Shown piece after piece: positions 25,261-33,561 of a stretch of DNA of 47,256 nucleotides. Position numbers and translations under genes: made by a program. Positions within the stretch are counted from its first letter, which is position 1. Every line of letters starts with the position of its first letter. Under the pieces are notes generated by a model. It saw nothing but the letters and a program-made list of their open reading frames with translations, was not told the DNA's origin and made no database searches. This DNA is from Treponema sp. (GTDB lineage Bacteria > Spirochaetota > Spirochaetia > Treponematales > Breznakiellaceae): NCBI GenBank assembly GCA_003245635.1, contig QKCO01000021.1, positions 1-47,256 on the forward strand, given 5' to 3'.

Positions 25261-26533
25261 GGCGCGCCTCCCTGACCGCTTCGGACGAAAGCGGGATGCG
25301 CGCGGCGAGAACATACCCGTCAGCGACCTTCCGCGCGTCGAGGGAGCCGCCAAGCTCCTCAAGGCGCTCGCGCATACCCGAAAGACCGATTCCGTCGCCG
25401 CTTTTATCCGCGCCGGTCCCGTTGTCCCGCACGTTCACGAGCACTTCGTCCTCGCTCCGCCACAAGTGGATGAATACTTTGTCCGCGTTCCCGTGCTTGA
25501 AAGCGTTGACGAGACCTTCCTGCACCATACGGAAGATCACCTTATCGATTCGCGCGTCGAGCGCCGCGGACACGTTGCCGAAATTTATTTCGACGTCGAC
25601 TTCCGCGACCTCGCGGAACGTCCTCACGAGGGCGGCAAGCGCGGCAGGTCCGGAAAGCGCCCGAGAGGGCAAGGATCGTTGAGCGTAGAGGATTTGGCGT
25701 GTTTCCTGCAGCGCGGAATCGACCTGCGCGCCGGCTGATTCGAACACGGACGACAAGTCCCCGCTTTTTTTCGACAGATACAGCTTTCCGACGTTCATAA
25801 GCATCTTGACGTTGATAAGCGCGTAGCCGACCACGTCGTGGATCTCTCGGGTGATGCGGTTGCGCTCCCGTTCGGCTGACTGCCGGGTAGCTTCCTCCGC
25901 GTACTGCTGGTAGCCTTCATTCGCCGACGTCAAGCGCTCGATCGCCTGGGTCAGATTCGAACGGTCGTTGATCGTCTTGATCAGCTGGTCGCCGCAAACG
26001 ACAAGACGACGGTGGTAATAGATGAGCGCAAGCACCAGACCGGCCTCGAGCGCTCCTCGACAGAGGAGCACGGCGACTCCCGAATGAAAATGGGCCGCGA
26101 AATCGTATGCGATGAAAAAAAGGGTCATGCCGCCGGAAAAAGCGAGCCCGAGAGAGGAGCCGAACGAAGAGACGGCATCCGCGGAAAAAGGGAGGAGCAG
26201 AAGAAGCGCGTAAGCTACATCCTCTTCCCCGATTATAAGCCGCGCGATCACGAGGAAAACGACGCGGAAGTAGAAGACTATGAACGCCTGGGTGCGCCTC
26301 GCGCTCGAGGAAAGCAGCACCGACGAAATAAGCACTAAGACGACGATCGCTACGCATTGAACGCCGAAGCGGCGAAACGAATCCGTACCGCCGAAGGTGC
26401 ACAACGCGGATAGACAAATGGAGCAGAGGCCCTGGAACGAAAGCAGGATCATGCGATCGATCGACCGCAGCGCCTCCGCGCTTTTTGAGTATTCGCTATC
26501 CCAATTTCGCCGTTCCCCATCTTTTTTATCCAT
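25250..26533 (-). CDS. Sensor histidine kinase, HisKA_3 type
   Basis: The 427-residue membrane kinase has about six hydrophobic segments between residues 28 and 175 and little periplasmic sequence. A coiled region and a HisKA_3 dimerisation domain follow, with phospho-acceptor His232 in REIHDVVGYALINVK. A HATPase domain contains RDNGTGADKSGDGIGLSGM. It is the partner of the overlapping response regulator. The signal is unknown; because the transporter follows directly, the kinase may sense the sugar or the transporter itself. It is divergent from trpS. Confidence 0.92.
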   Translation of the reverse strand: MDKKDGERRNWDSEYSKSAEALRSIDRMILLSFQGLCSICLSALCTFGGTDSFRRFGVQCVAIVVLVLISSVLLSSSARRTQAFIVFYFRVVFLVIARLIIGEEDVAYALLLLLPFSADAVSSFGSSLGLAFSGGMTLFFIAYDFAAHFHSGVAVLLCRGALEAGLVLALIYYHRRLVVCGDQLIKTINDRSNLTQAIERLTSANEGYQQYAEEATRQSAERERNRITREIHDVVGYALINVKMLMNVGKLYLSKKSGDLSSVFESAGAQVDSALQETRQILYAQRSLPSRALSGPAALAALVRTFREVAEVDVEINFGNVSAALDARIDKVIFRMVQEGLVNAFKHGNADKVFIHLWRSEDEVLVNVRDNGTGADKSGDGIGLSGMRERLEELGGSLDARKVADGYVLAARIPLSSEAVREARRGA

Positions 26534-26643
26534 AACGTCACCCCAGCTTGGAGGCGGTTCCGTTCATTGTCAAGCGAAACAGGATACCGATCGCGCCTCC
26601 CGCATTGCCGCGCTGAGCCCAAGAGGTGTAGACTGGCCGCACC

Positions 26644-27699
26644 ATGGAAAGAAAGCGAATCCTCACCGGAGACCGCCCGACCGGCCGCCTCCATCTCGGC
26701 CATTACGTCGGCTCCCTCGTCAACCGCGTCCGCCTGCAGGACGAGTACGAGTGCTTCTTCATCATCGCCGATCTCCACATGCTTACGACGAAGCCCGAGA
26801 AGCAGTACATCGAAGAGATCGCGGTCAACGCCCGCGAGATGGTGCTCGACTACGTCGCCTGCGGGATCGATCCCTCCCGATCGACCATCTTCCTCCAGTC
26901 GGGCGTGCACGAGACCTATGAGCTCAACCTCATCTTCGGAAACCTCGTGACCGTGCCGCGCGTCCAGCGCATTCCCTCCCTCAAGGACATGGCTCAGAAC
27001 GCGCGCCTGGACGAGATGCCCCTCGGCCTCCTGAACTACCCGGTCCTGCAGGCGGCCGACATCCTCCTGCCCCGCGCTCACCTGGTGCCGGTCGGCAAGG
27101 ACAACGAATCCCACGTCGAGCTTACCCGGGAGATCGCCCGCCGCTTCAACTTCATGTACGGGGAGACCTTCCCCGTCCCCGACGTCATGTCCGGAGAGGT
27201 GCCCACCCTCGTCGGCACCGACGGCCAGGCCAAGATGTCCAAGAGCCTGGGGAACGCCATCTACCTCTCCGACGACGAGAAGACGGTCACGAAGAAGGTC
27301 ATGTCGATGTACACCGATCCCGCCCGCGTACGCGCCGACATCCCCGGAACCCCCGAAGGGAATCCCGTCTTCATGTACCACGACGCGTTCAACAAGAACA
27401 AAGCCGAAATCGAAGACCTGAAGGCGCGCTACCGAACCGGCAAGGTCGGAGACGTGGAAGTGAAGGAAAAGCTCGCCGTCGCGCTCAATTCGTTCCTCGG
27501 GCCCATAAGGGAACGTCGGGAAGAAGCCGCCGCGAAGCCGAGCTACGTCGACGAGGTCATCTACGAGGGGACGCTCAAGATGAGGGAAGTCGCGCGAGAG
27601 ACGATCGTCGCCGCGAAAAAGGCGATGGGGCTTTCGGGCGTCTGGAACAAGATCTCCCGCAAAGCCGAAGACGCCCGCAAGAAGCGCGGCGAGAAGTAA
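26644..27699 (+). CDS. trpS: Tryptophanyl-tRNA synthetase
   Basis: The 351-residue class I synthetase charges tRNA-Trp. The HIGH-like motif is GRLHLGHY at 14-21 and KMSKSLGN is at 197-204. Length is normal. No Shine-Dalgarno is visible, and a possible -10 (TAGACT, 18 bases after TTGCCG) ends about ten bases before the ATG, so the mRNA may be leaderless. A GntR regulator begins on the base following its stop codon. Confidence 0.96.
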   Translation: MERKRILTGDRPTGRLHLGHYVGSLVNRVRLQDEYECFFIIADLHMLTTKPEKQYIEEIAVNAREMVLDYVACGIDPSRSTIFLQSGVHETYELNLIFGNLVTVPRVQRIPSLKDMAQNARLDEMPLGLLNYPVLQAADILLPRAHLVPVGKDNESHVELTREIARRFNFMYGETFPVPDVMSGEVPTLVGTDGQAKMSKSLGNAIYLSDDEKTVTKKVMSMYTDPARVRADIPGTPEGNPVFMYHDAFNKNKAEIEDLKARYRTGKVGDVEVKEKLAVALNSFLGPIRERREEAAAKPSYVDEVIYEGTLKMREVARETIVAAKKAMGLSGVWNKISRKAEDARKKRGEK

Positions 27700-28401
27700 G
27701 TGGAGCGCTTCAACGCGGTCAAGCAGACGAAGACCTACGCGGAAATCGTCGACCAGATAAGCACGCGCATCGAGCAGGGAGTGCTCAAGCCGGGGGATCG
27801 TCTCCCGGCCGAGCGCACCCTGTCGGAAACGCTCAACATCGGCCGGCAGACGCTGCGCGAAGCGCTCAGCGTGCTCGAGGCGCTCGGCCTGATCGAGGTC
27901 AAGCACGGCATCGGCACCTTCGTGCGCACGGACGCGCTCTCGCGGCTGCCGCTCGCGTTCCGCGAGGAAGTCAACGCGGACAATCCCTTCGAGTTCCTCG
28001 AAGCCCGCCGGGTGATCGAACCGGAAATGGCCGGACTGGCCGCCAAGCGCGCGAGCGAAGGCGAGATCGCGGACATGGAAACGTCCCTTGCGGAGCTGAA
28101 GGCCGATACGAGCGGCGGCAAACGGGAATACGAGCTCGACCGCAAGCTGCATTTGGCGATCGCCCGGGGTGCGCACAACGACAGCCTCTACCGCTCGCTC
28201 GCGCTCATCACCGAACAGATGTCCACGCACATGTGGCGGGCGATGAAGGAAAAGAGCCTCGAGGTGCGCGGGAGGGAAGAGAATTTCCACCGCGAGCACG
28301 AGGCGGTGCTCGAAGCCGTCAAGGCGGGCGACCATAAGGGCGCGGCCCAGGCGATGCTTACGCACCTCAAGAGCGTCGAGCGCTCGTTCCTCAGAAAATA
28401 A
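27700..28401 (+). CDS. GntR/FadR-family transcriptional regulator
   Basis: The 233-residue regulator has an N-terminal winged helix (YAEIVDQISTRIEQGVLKPGDRLPAERTLSE, with RQTLREALSVLEALGLIEV) and a C-terminal FCD effector domain with conserved Asp/His residues (DRKLHLAIARGAHN). It starts with GTG immediately after the trpS stop, so translation is likely to be coupled. FCD regulators usually sense sugar acids or organic acids; the nearby TIM-barrel isomerase (28503-29414) is a candidate target. A GGCCGGA/TCCGGCC hairpin lies after the gene. Confidence 0.9.
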   Translation: MERFNAVKQTKTYAEIVDQISTRIEQGVLKPGDRLPAERTLSETLNIGRQTLREALSVLEALGLIEVKHGIGTFVRTDALSRLPLAFREEVNADNPFEFLEARRVIEPEMAGLAAKRASEGEIADMETSLAELKADTSGGKREYELDRKLHLAIARGAHNDSLYRSLALITEQMSTHMWRAMKEKSLEVRGREENFHREHEAVLEAVKAGDHKGAAQAMLTHLKSVERSFLRK

Positions 28402-28438
28402 CAAAGTTCCAGGGCATCGGGCCGGACGCTCCGGCCGA

Positions 28439-28467
28439 TTGCCAAGCGCGCCGATCAGTGGTACGAT
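28439..28467 (+). promoter_or_regulatory. Promoter of the TIM-barrel gene
   Basis: TTGCCA (28439-28444) and TACGAT (28462-28467) are 17 bases apart, directly after the hairpin that follows the GntR gene. Confidence 0.55.
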
Positions 28468-28502
28468 GACCGGGACACCGACGAATCAGGAGGAAATAAA
28501 GA

Positions 28503-29414
28503 ATGAACGAACCAATCAGCCAATACATGAAAGTGGGACTCATCCACTTCATGGCGTACCCCACCGTCATCAAGGGAGAGGGCCCCATCGAGGAGACCTT
28601 CAAGAAAATCGCGCTCGACGATTACTTCGAGGCGGTCGAAGTCACCTGGATCAAGGATCCGGCCGTCCGCAAGAACGTGAAGAAGATGCTCGACACATCC
28701 CACATGACGCTCGCCTACGGCGCCCAGCCGCGCCTCCTGACGACCGGCAACAACATCAACGACCTCGATCCCGCCGCCCGCCGCGTCGCGGTCGACAACC
28801 TGAAAGCGGGCATCGACGAGGCCTATGAGCTCGGCGCCGCCGGCTTCGCGTTCCTCAGCGGCAAATACGCCGAAGCCACCAAGGAAGAATCCTACAAAGC
28901 CCTGGTCGAATCCACGCTCGAGCTCTGCGCGTACGCCAAGTCGAAGGGCGGCATGAAGGTCGCGCTCGAGGTGTTCGACTACGACATCGACAAGAAATCG
29001 ATCATCGGACCGGTCGAGCTGGCCAAGCGCTACGCGGCGGAAGTGCGCGCGAAATACGACAACTTCGGCCTCATGGTGGACCTCAGCCACCTGCCGCTCC
29101 TCCACGAAACGCCCAAGGAATCCCTCGTGCCGATCAAGGACTACATCATCCACGCGCACATGGGCAACTGCGTCATGAAGGATCCGGCCATGCCCGCCTA
29201 CGGCGACATGCACCCCCGCTTCGGCTTCCCCAACGGAGAGAACGACGTGGACGAGCTGGTCGAGTACCTGCGCGTGCTGCTTTCGATCGGCTTCCTCAAC
29301 AAGCAGAACCGCCCGATCGTCAGCTTCGAGGTGAAGCCCGTCGGCGACGAAGATCCCGATCTGGTGGTCGCGAACGCGAAGCGCGTCCTCAAGCTCGCCT
29401 GGGACCGCGTCTAA
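28503..29414 (+). CDS. Sugar phosphate isomerase/epimerase-like TIM-barrel protein
   Basis: The 303-residue protein has the xylose-isomerase-like/AP-endonuclease-2 barrel. The metal-ligand pattern is visible as ALEVFD (Glu), MVDLSHL (Asp/His), IHAHMGN (His) and SFEVKP (Glu). AGGAGG lies 9 bases before the ATG. It probably isomerises or epimerises a sugar or inositol derivative. It follows a GntR/FadR regulator and is closed by a strong terminator, so it is likely to be a single-gene unit. Substrate unknown. Confidence 0.82.
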   Translation: MNEPISQYMKVGLIHFMAYPTVIKGEGPIEETFKKIALDDYFEAVEVTWIKDPAVRKNVKKMLDTSHMTLAYGAQPRLLTTGNNINDLDPAARRVAVDNLKAGIDEAYELGAAGFAFLSGKYAEATKEESYKALVESTLELCAYAKSKGGMKVALEVFDYDIDKKSIIGPVELAKRYAAEVRAKYDNFGLMVDLSHLPLLHETPKESLVPIKDYIIHAHMGNCVMKDPAMPAYGDMHPRFGFPNGENDVDELVEYLRVLLSIGFLNKQNRPIVSFEVKPVGDEDPDLVVANAKRVLKLAWDRV

Positions 29415-29460
29415 GAAGCGATGCAGGAGCGGCGGAGAAATCCGGCGCAGAGAGCTGCAG

Positions 29461-29500
29461 GGCCGCGCCGGAAACCATCCGCTTCCGGCGCGGCCTTTTT
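29461..29500 (+). terminator. Intrinsic terminator
   Basis: GGCCGCGCCGGAA (29461-29473) pairs with TTCCGGCGCGGCC (29483-29495) as a perfect 13-bp stem with a 9-base loop, followed by TTTTT. It ends transcription of the TIM-barrel gene and abuts the stop of the convergent UroD-type gene. Confidence 0.92.
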
Positions 29501-30561
29501 CATGCGCCGAAGTCGCGCGCGGCGCGCACCATCGCCTTGAGGTTCTCGAGCGGCGCGTTCGGCGGCACCTCGCAGCCGGAACCGAGGATGAAGCCCCCTG
29601 TCGCTGCATCGGCCGAGCGCAGGCAGGCGGCGCACTCCCCGTACACGGATTCGGGGGTCCCCTGATACAGCACGCGCGAAGGCTCGATGTTACCCATGAA
29701 GGCCACCCTATCGCCGAATTTCTTCTTGGCTGCCCCGATATCTACAAGCGAATCGACCTCGAGGACATCCGCGCCCGTCCGGCTCATGAGCGGCAGGATC
29801 CGCGTGGTATCGCCGCAGATGTGCAGCAGCGTAACCCCTCCGCGCCCGTGGACGATCGGGTTGATCGCTTCGAATACCTTCACCTCGTAGGGGAACACGT
29901 ACTTTTCATAGATCGACGGAGAAATCATGCTGAGCGATGCCAAGGAATCGCCCGCCTGGGCGATGTCCGAGCCGGCTTCGATCGTCGCCTTGAGGAACGC
30001 GATGAGCGCGTCCGAGGAGATTTCCATGACCGTCTTCAGCATCGCTTCCTTTTCCGCGTCTTCCTCCATCTCCGCTGTCGCGATCTCCATCAGGAAATTC
30101 TCGGTGCCGCCGACCAGATAGCTTGCCAGCGAGAACGGACCGGTGCCCGTCCCCCGGACGGCGACCTTTTCCCCGAAATGCGCGCGCAGGCGCCTGACGG
30201 CCTCGACGTACACCGGCATGCGGCCGTCCGTCCGCGGATCGGGAACCTTCAATCGGCATGCCTCTTCCAAGGTCGCGGCCGCGGGCTTCTCGAGATGGGG
30301 CGTCGAGTCGCGCGGCTGGCTGATCAAGCAGCCGAAGCCCTCGGCGATGTAGTAGGCGTCCGACTGCGCGACGACGACGTCCTGGCCGAGCAGCTCCCAG
30401 GCCCGGATCTGGGCGGCGGCCATCTTCGCCGCGTCCGTGTTGTATTCCCCGATCGGCACGCCGGCGATCGATGCGCCGAAATTGCCCATGTACGGGGCGA
30501 CGGGCGGTATATCGGGCTTCTCGCGGCGCGCCGCGGACAGGAAACGTTCTCTCTGTGTCAT
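29500..30561 (-). CDS. UroD-family methylcobamide:CoM methyltransferase-like protein
   Basis: The 353-residue TIM barrel has the zinc-binding set of MtaA/MtbA/CmuA-type methyltransferases: HIC at 247-249 and Cys330 in GSGCEVP. It also has the GTGPFSLASYLVGG pattern near 138-152 of this group. It therefore probably moves methyl groups between a corrinoid protein and a thiol, rather than decarboxylating uroporphyrinogen. No corrinoid protein or reactivase is adjacent, so the partner is unknown. It starts at ATG 30561, and a DUF6941-like gene lies just upstream. Confidence 0.82.
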   Translation of the reverse strand: MTQRERFLSAARREKPDIPPVAPYMGNFGASIAGVPIGEYNTDAAKMAAAQIRAWELLGQDVVVAQSDAYYIAEGFGCLISQPRDSTPHLEKPAAATLEEACRLKVPDPRTDGRMPVYVEAVRRLRAHFGEKVAVRGTGTGPFSLASYLVGGTENFLMEIATAEMEEDAEKEAMLKTVMEISSDALIAFLKATIEAGSDIAQAGDSLASLSMISPSIYEKYVFPYEVKVFEAINPIVHGRGGVTLLHICGDTTRILPLMSRTGADVLEVDSLVDIGAAKKKFGDRVAFMGNIEPSRVLYQGTPESVYGECAACLRSADAATGGFILGSGCEVPPNAPLENLKAMVRAARDFGA

Positions 30562-30587
30562 AGGACCTCCATTCCTTCCGCCCCCGC

Positions 30588-30974
30588 CTATCCTTTCCGC
30601 AAGTACAACGGAATGGTAGCGGCTTCCGCGTCGTCGATGTACAGCGTCCAGCTTACGACGCCTGGAGCCTTGAAGCGCGCATGGGCGATATTGAAGACGA
30701 TATGGGAGACGGCCGTCGCGTTGCCGACGCCCCGGACCTCGAGACTCCCCTCCACCGGATCGGCGATGGACTTGCCGTCCAAGTCGCGGGTCTCAACCCG
30801 GAACCGGTGCCTGCCGAATTCCCACAGATCGTGCCGCAGCCGGACCACGACCGAAAGATTCGGATGGACGCAGGGAAATTCGCGGCCGATGATCGTATCG
30901 AAGGTGCCGACGATGGTCAGCTTGCCTCCGTTTTCCTGCGCGAAATCGCAAAGGGTGAAAAGCTCGATCTTCAT
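30588..30974 (-). CDS. DUF6941-like protein of unknown function
   Basis: The 128-residue protein starts MKIELFTLCDFAQENGGKLT and contains IVGTFDTI and FPCVHPNLSVVVRLR, a pattern I associate with DUF6941; that family name is from memory and is moderately sure. It looks like a small all-beta cytoplasmic protein. ATG at 30974 has GAGGAG at good spacing; the in-frame ATG at 30983 would be only one base from it. An extended -10 (TGCTATACT, about 30997-31005) precedes the gene. It is divergent from tpx across a shared inverted repeat. Confidence 0.75.
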   Translation of the reverse strand: MKIELFTLCDFAQENGGKLTIVGTFDTIIGREFPCVHPNLSVVVRLRHDLWEFGRHRFRVETRDLDGKSIADPVEGSLEVRGVGNATAVSHIVFNIAHARFKAPGVVSWTLYIDDAEAATIPLYLRKG

Positions 30975-31005
30975 CCGGTCCATTCTCCTCAGGCGGAGTA
31001 TAGCA

Positions 31006-31050
31006 TACGGCGGATAAAATCGCGCTTGCCTGATCGGAGCATCCGCCGTA
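31006..31050. promoter_or_regulatory. Inverted repeat between divergent promoters (DUF6941 / tpx)
   Basis: TACGGCGGAT (31006-31015) and its exact complement ATCCGCCGTA (31041-31050) are 25 bases apart. The left arm is next to the minus-strand -10 and the right arm overlaps the tpx -10. This placement fits an operator acting on both genes; the regulator is unknown. Confidence 0.55.
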
Positions 31051-31054
31051 ACTT
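31026..31054 (+). promoter_or_regulatory. tpx promoter
   Basis: TTGCCT (31026-31031) and TAACTT (31049-31054) are 17 bases apart, 18 bases before the tpx ATG. Confidence 0.55.
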
Positions 31055-31072
31055 ATATCAACGGAGGATCAT

Positions 31073-31579
31073 ATGGCGAAAATCACATTGAAAGGCTCTC
31101 CGATATCAACCATCGGCGAACTACCGAAAATCGGATCGAAAGCGCCCGGCTTCACGCTCACGGCCGGAGACCTTTCCGACAAAAGGCTTTCCGACTATTC
31201 GGGAAAGATCAAGATACTCAACATCGTTCCCAGCCTGGATACCTCGGTGTGCGCCCTTTCGGCGAAGCGCTTCGACGCGGAAGTCTCCAAGCTGAACAAC
31301 GTCGTCGTCCTGACCGTATCCTGCGACCTGCCCTTCGCCCAAGGCCGATTCTGCAAGAGCGAAGGCGTCGACAACGTCATCCCGCTCTCGCAGATGCGCA
31401 GCAAGGCGTTCGGGAAAGACTACGGCGTGGAGATCGTCGACGGCCCGCTGGCGGGCATTTTCAGCAGGGCGGTCGTCGTCGTCGATGCGGGCGATGTCGT
31501 GCGCTATACAGAGCAGGTGCCGGAAATCGGGCAGGAGCCGGATTACGCGAAAGCGCTCGCCGCCGCGAAGCAGGCCTGA
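31073..31579 (+). CDS. tpx: Thiol peroxidase
   Basis: The 168-residue atypical two-Cys peroxiredoxin reduces hydroperoxides using thioredoxin. The peroxidatic cysteine is in PSLDTSVC, about residue 60, and the resolving cysteine is in LPFAQGRFC, about residue 94, which is the Tpx arrangement. CGGAGG precedes the ATG. It is followed by a strong terminator, so it forms a single-gene unit. Control by redox through the upstream inverted repeat is inference. Confidence 0.95.
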   Translation: MAKITLKGSPISTIGELPKIGSKAPGFTLTAGDLSDKRLSDYSGKIKILNIVPSLDTSVCALSAKRFDAEVSKLNNVVVLTVSCDLPFAQGRFCKSEGVDNVIPLSQMRSKAFGKDYGVEIVDGPLAGIFSRAVVVVDAGDVVRYTEQVPEIGQEPDYAKALAAAKQA

Positions 31580-31604
31580 CCGCACGGGAATTCGAAGCGA
31601 TGCG

Positions 31605-31632
31605 CGCCGGCGGAGAACGCCGGCGTTTTTTT
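31605..31632 (+). terminator. Intrinsic terminator after tpx
   Basis: CGCCGGCG (31605-31612), a 5-base loop, CGCCGGCG (31618-31625) and then seven T form a classic rho-independent terminator. Confidence 0.92.
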
Positions 31633-31656
31633 ATGCCCGGGTCCGCGCGCTTTCCC

Positions 31657-31684
31657 TTGACTGCATCGGATCGGCGTGTAGTCT
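31657..31684 (+). promoter_or_regulatory. Promoter of the HD-GYP gene
   Basis: TTGACT (31657-31662) and TAGTCT (31679-31684) are 16 bases apart. The ATG is only 12 bases after the -10, so the 5' leader must be very short; AGAAGG overlaps the likely transcription start. Confidence 0.6.
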
Positions 31685-31696
31685 TTAGAGAAGGCT

Positions 31697-33559
31697 ATGA
31701 CGACAAAGCAGGATATCGCCGGCAACAATATCAATGGGGCTCAGCTCGTCTACGTAGACGAGAATTCCATCAATCGATCCATCGCGGCCCTGATACTCTC
31801 GGATGGAGGCGCTTCCTGCATCGCCGTCGCGACGATTCGGGCGATGATGGATGCCATCGGCAGGACGAACTTCGATGCGGTCGTCATCGACCTTCAGACC
31901 GCCATGTCCGATCCCGAGGGATTGGAGATCGCGAAGCACGACCCGCGGTTCCGGGACCTTCCGCTGCTCGCTTTCGGAGCGAACGAAGCCGACGCGAAGC
32001 TGATCGGCGCCGAGCGGTTCATCCCGGCGCCCCTCGATCCCGCTTTCTTTCTGTCCACCGTGGCCAAGACGCTTTCGTCGCAGAAGGTTCCCGGCAGCTC
32101 CGCAGGGTATTCGCCCATTGCCAGGAACGCCCTTCTTTCCCGCGTGTCCGGCAAGCCTGATGCCGCGGCCCACATCCTCACGCAATTCATGCAGGACTAT
32201 TCCGGGTTCGACCGGCTGATCGAGGAGGCCGCGAGCAGGGCGGACAACGAAAAGGCCGAATTCCTCCTGCGGAACCTGCGGTCCGCGGCGAGCGCCGTCG
32301 GCGCCGATGAGCTGTACCGGCTCGCCGGCGCCATCCAGGACTCGGCGCAGCGGAAAAGCGACATCAGCACGGAGCAGCTCTCGCATGTCCTGAGGGAAAC
32401 ACTCCTGTGCGCCGCGGAGATGCGCCGCGATCTGCAGAAGCTGAGTTTCGGCGAACCGATCGAGCACAAGGAGGCAGCCCCGGACGCGGCGGAATCTAGA
32501 AAGCGGGGAACGCCGCAGCCCCAGCCGCCGAAGAGCGAATCGGAACGGCGCCCCCTCATCCTCGCCGTGGACGACTCGCCCGCAAACCTCAAGCTGCTCG
32601 AAACCTGCCTGCAGGACGAATACCGGATACTCCTCGCGGCGAACGGAGAAGAAGCCATTCGCGCTGCCCGCGGGCAGCAGCGCCCGGCCCTGGTGCTGCT
32701 CGACGTGACGATGCCCGGAATCGACGGCTATGAGGTCTGCCGGCTCCTGAAGGAAGATCCGCGGACGCGCGCCGTTCCGGTCGTATTCCTCACGAGCCTT
32801 TCCAAGGAAGCCGACGAGGAGCGGGGACTCGCGCTCGGCGCGGTCGACTACATCCGCAAGCCGTTCAGCGTTCCCATCCTCAAGGCGCGCATCCGCAGCC
32901 ACCTGGACCTTCAGCGCTACCGCGAATACCTCGAGACGCTCGTGGATGAACGGACCAGGGAACTGCGGGAAACGCAGCGGGAAGTGATCTACCGGCTGGC
33001 GCGCGCCGCGGAATACCGGGACAACGACACCGGCAGCCACATCAAGCGAATCGGATATTATTCGCTGACGATCGCGGAAACGCTGTCGTTCCCCCAATCG
33101 GAAGCGGATATCCTCTACTACGCGAGCGCGATGCACGACGTAGGGAAAATCGGCATCCCCGACCACATCCTGCTGAAGCCGGGAAGGCTCGATAAGGACG
33201 AGTGGGACATCATGAAGCAGCATCCGACGATCGGCGCGGGTCTGCTGGAAGGCCACCCTTCAGCCCTGCTGCGCATCGCATCCCGGGTCGCGCTCAGCCA
33301 TCACGAGAAGTGGGACGGAACCGGCTATCCATCCGGATCGAAGGGCGACGAGATTCCCATCGAAGGGCGGATCGTCGCCGTCTGCGACGTTTTCGACGCC
33401 CTGCTGTCGAGCAGACCCTACAAGCCGGCCTGGACGCCCGAGGAGACCCTAGACGAAATCAACCGCCTGTCGGGCACGCATTTCGATCCGGCGATCGTGC
33501 GTGCATTCAATTCCGTCTACCCGGATCTTCTGCGCATAAAGGCCCGGTTCGAGGACTGA
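31697..33559 (+). CDS. HD-GYP phosphodiesterase with two receiver domains and a degenerate HPt
   Basis: The 620-residue cytoplasmic protein has four parts. An N-terminal receiver-like domain (about 15-125) keeps Asp65 but has Ala in place of the conserved Lys. An HPt-like helix bundle (about 140-250) has the motif RNLRSAASAVGA, with Arg192 at the phospho-histidine position. A full receiver (about 287-400) has D292-D293, Asp336 and Lys388. An HD-GYP domain (about 425-620) carries HD at 480-481 and HHEKWDGTGYP at 535-545. It probably degrades cyclic di-GMP under receiver control. The HPt cannot accept phosphate on His and may be a binding surface. No kinase is adjacent. Confidence 0.9.
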   Translation: MTTKQDIAGNNINGAQLVYVDENSINRSIAALILSDGGASCIAVATIRAMMDAIGRTNFDAVVIDLQTAMSDPEGLEIAKHDPRFRDLPLLAFGANEADAKLIGAERFIPAPLDPAFFLSTVAKTLSSQKVPGSSAGYSPIARNALLSRVSGKPDAAAHILTQFMQDYSGFDRLIEEAASRADNEKAEFLLRNLRSAASAVGADELYRLAGAIQDSAQRKSDISTEQLSHVLRETLLCAAEMRRDLQKLSFGEPIEHKEAAPDAAESRKRGTPQPQPPKSESERRPLILAVDDSPANLKLLETCLQDEYRILLAANGEEAIRAARGQQRPALVLLDVTMPGIDGYEVCRLLKEDPRTRAVPVVFLTSLSKEADEERGLALGAVDYIRKPFSVPILKARIRSHLDLQRYREYLETLVDERTRELRETQREVIYRLARAAEYRDNDTGSHIKRIGYYSLTIAETLSFPQSEADILYYASAMHDVGKIGIPDHILLKPGRLDKDEWDIMKQHPTIGAGLLEGHPSALLRIASRVALSHHEKWDGTGYPSGSKGDEIPIEGRIVAVCDVFDALLSSRPYKPAWTPEETLDEINRLSGTHFDPAIVRAFNSVYPDLLRIKARFED

Positions 33560-33561
33560 GC

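Noticed and set aside
26449-28404. A 651-codon minus-strand open frame opposite trpS and the GntR gene
   Set aside because: It is antisense to trpS and the GntR regulator, both with complete family motifs.
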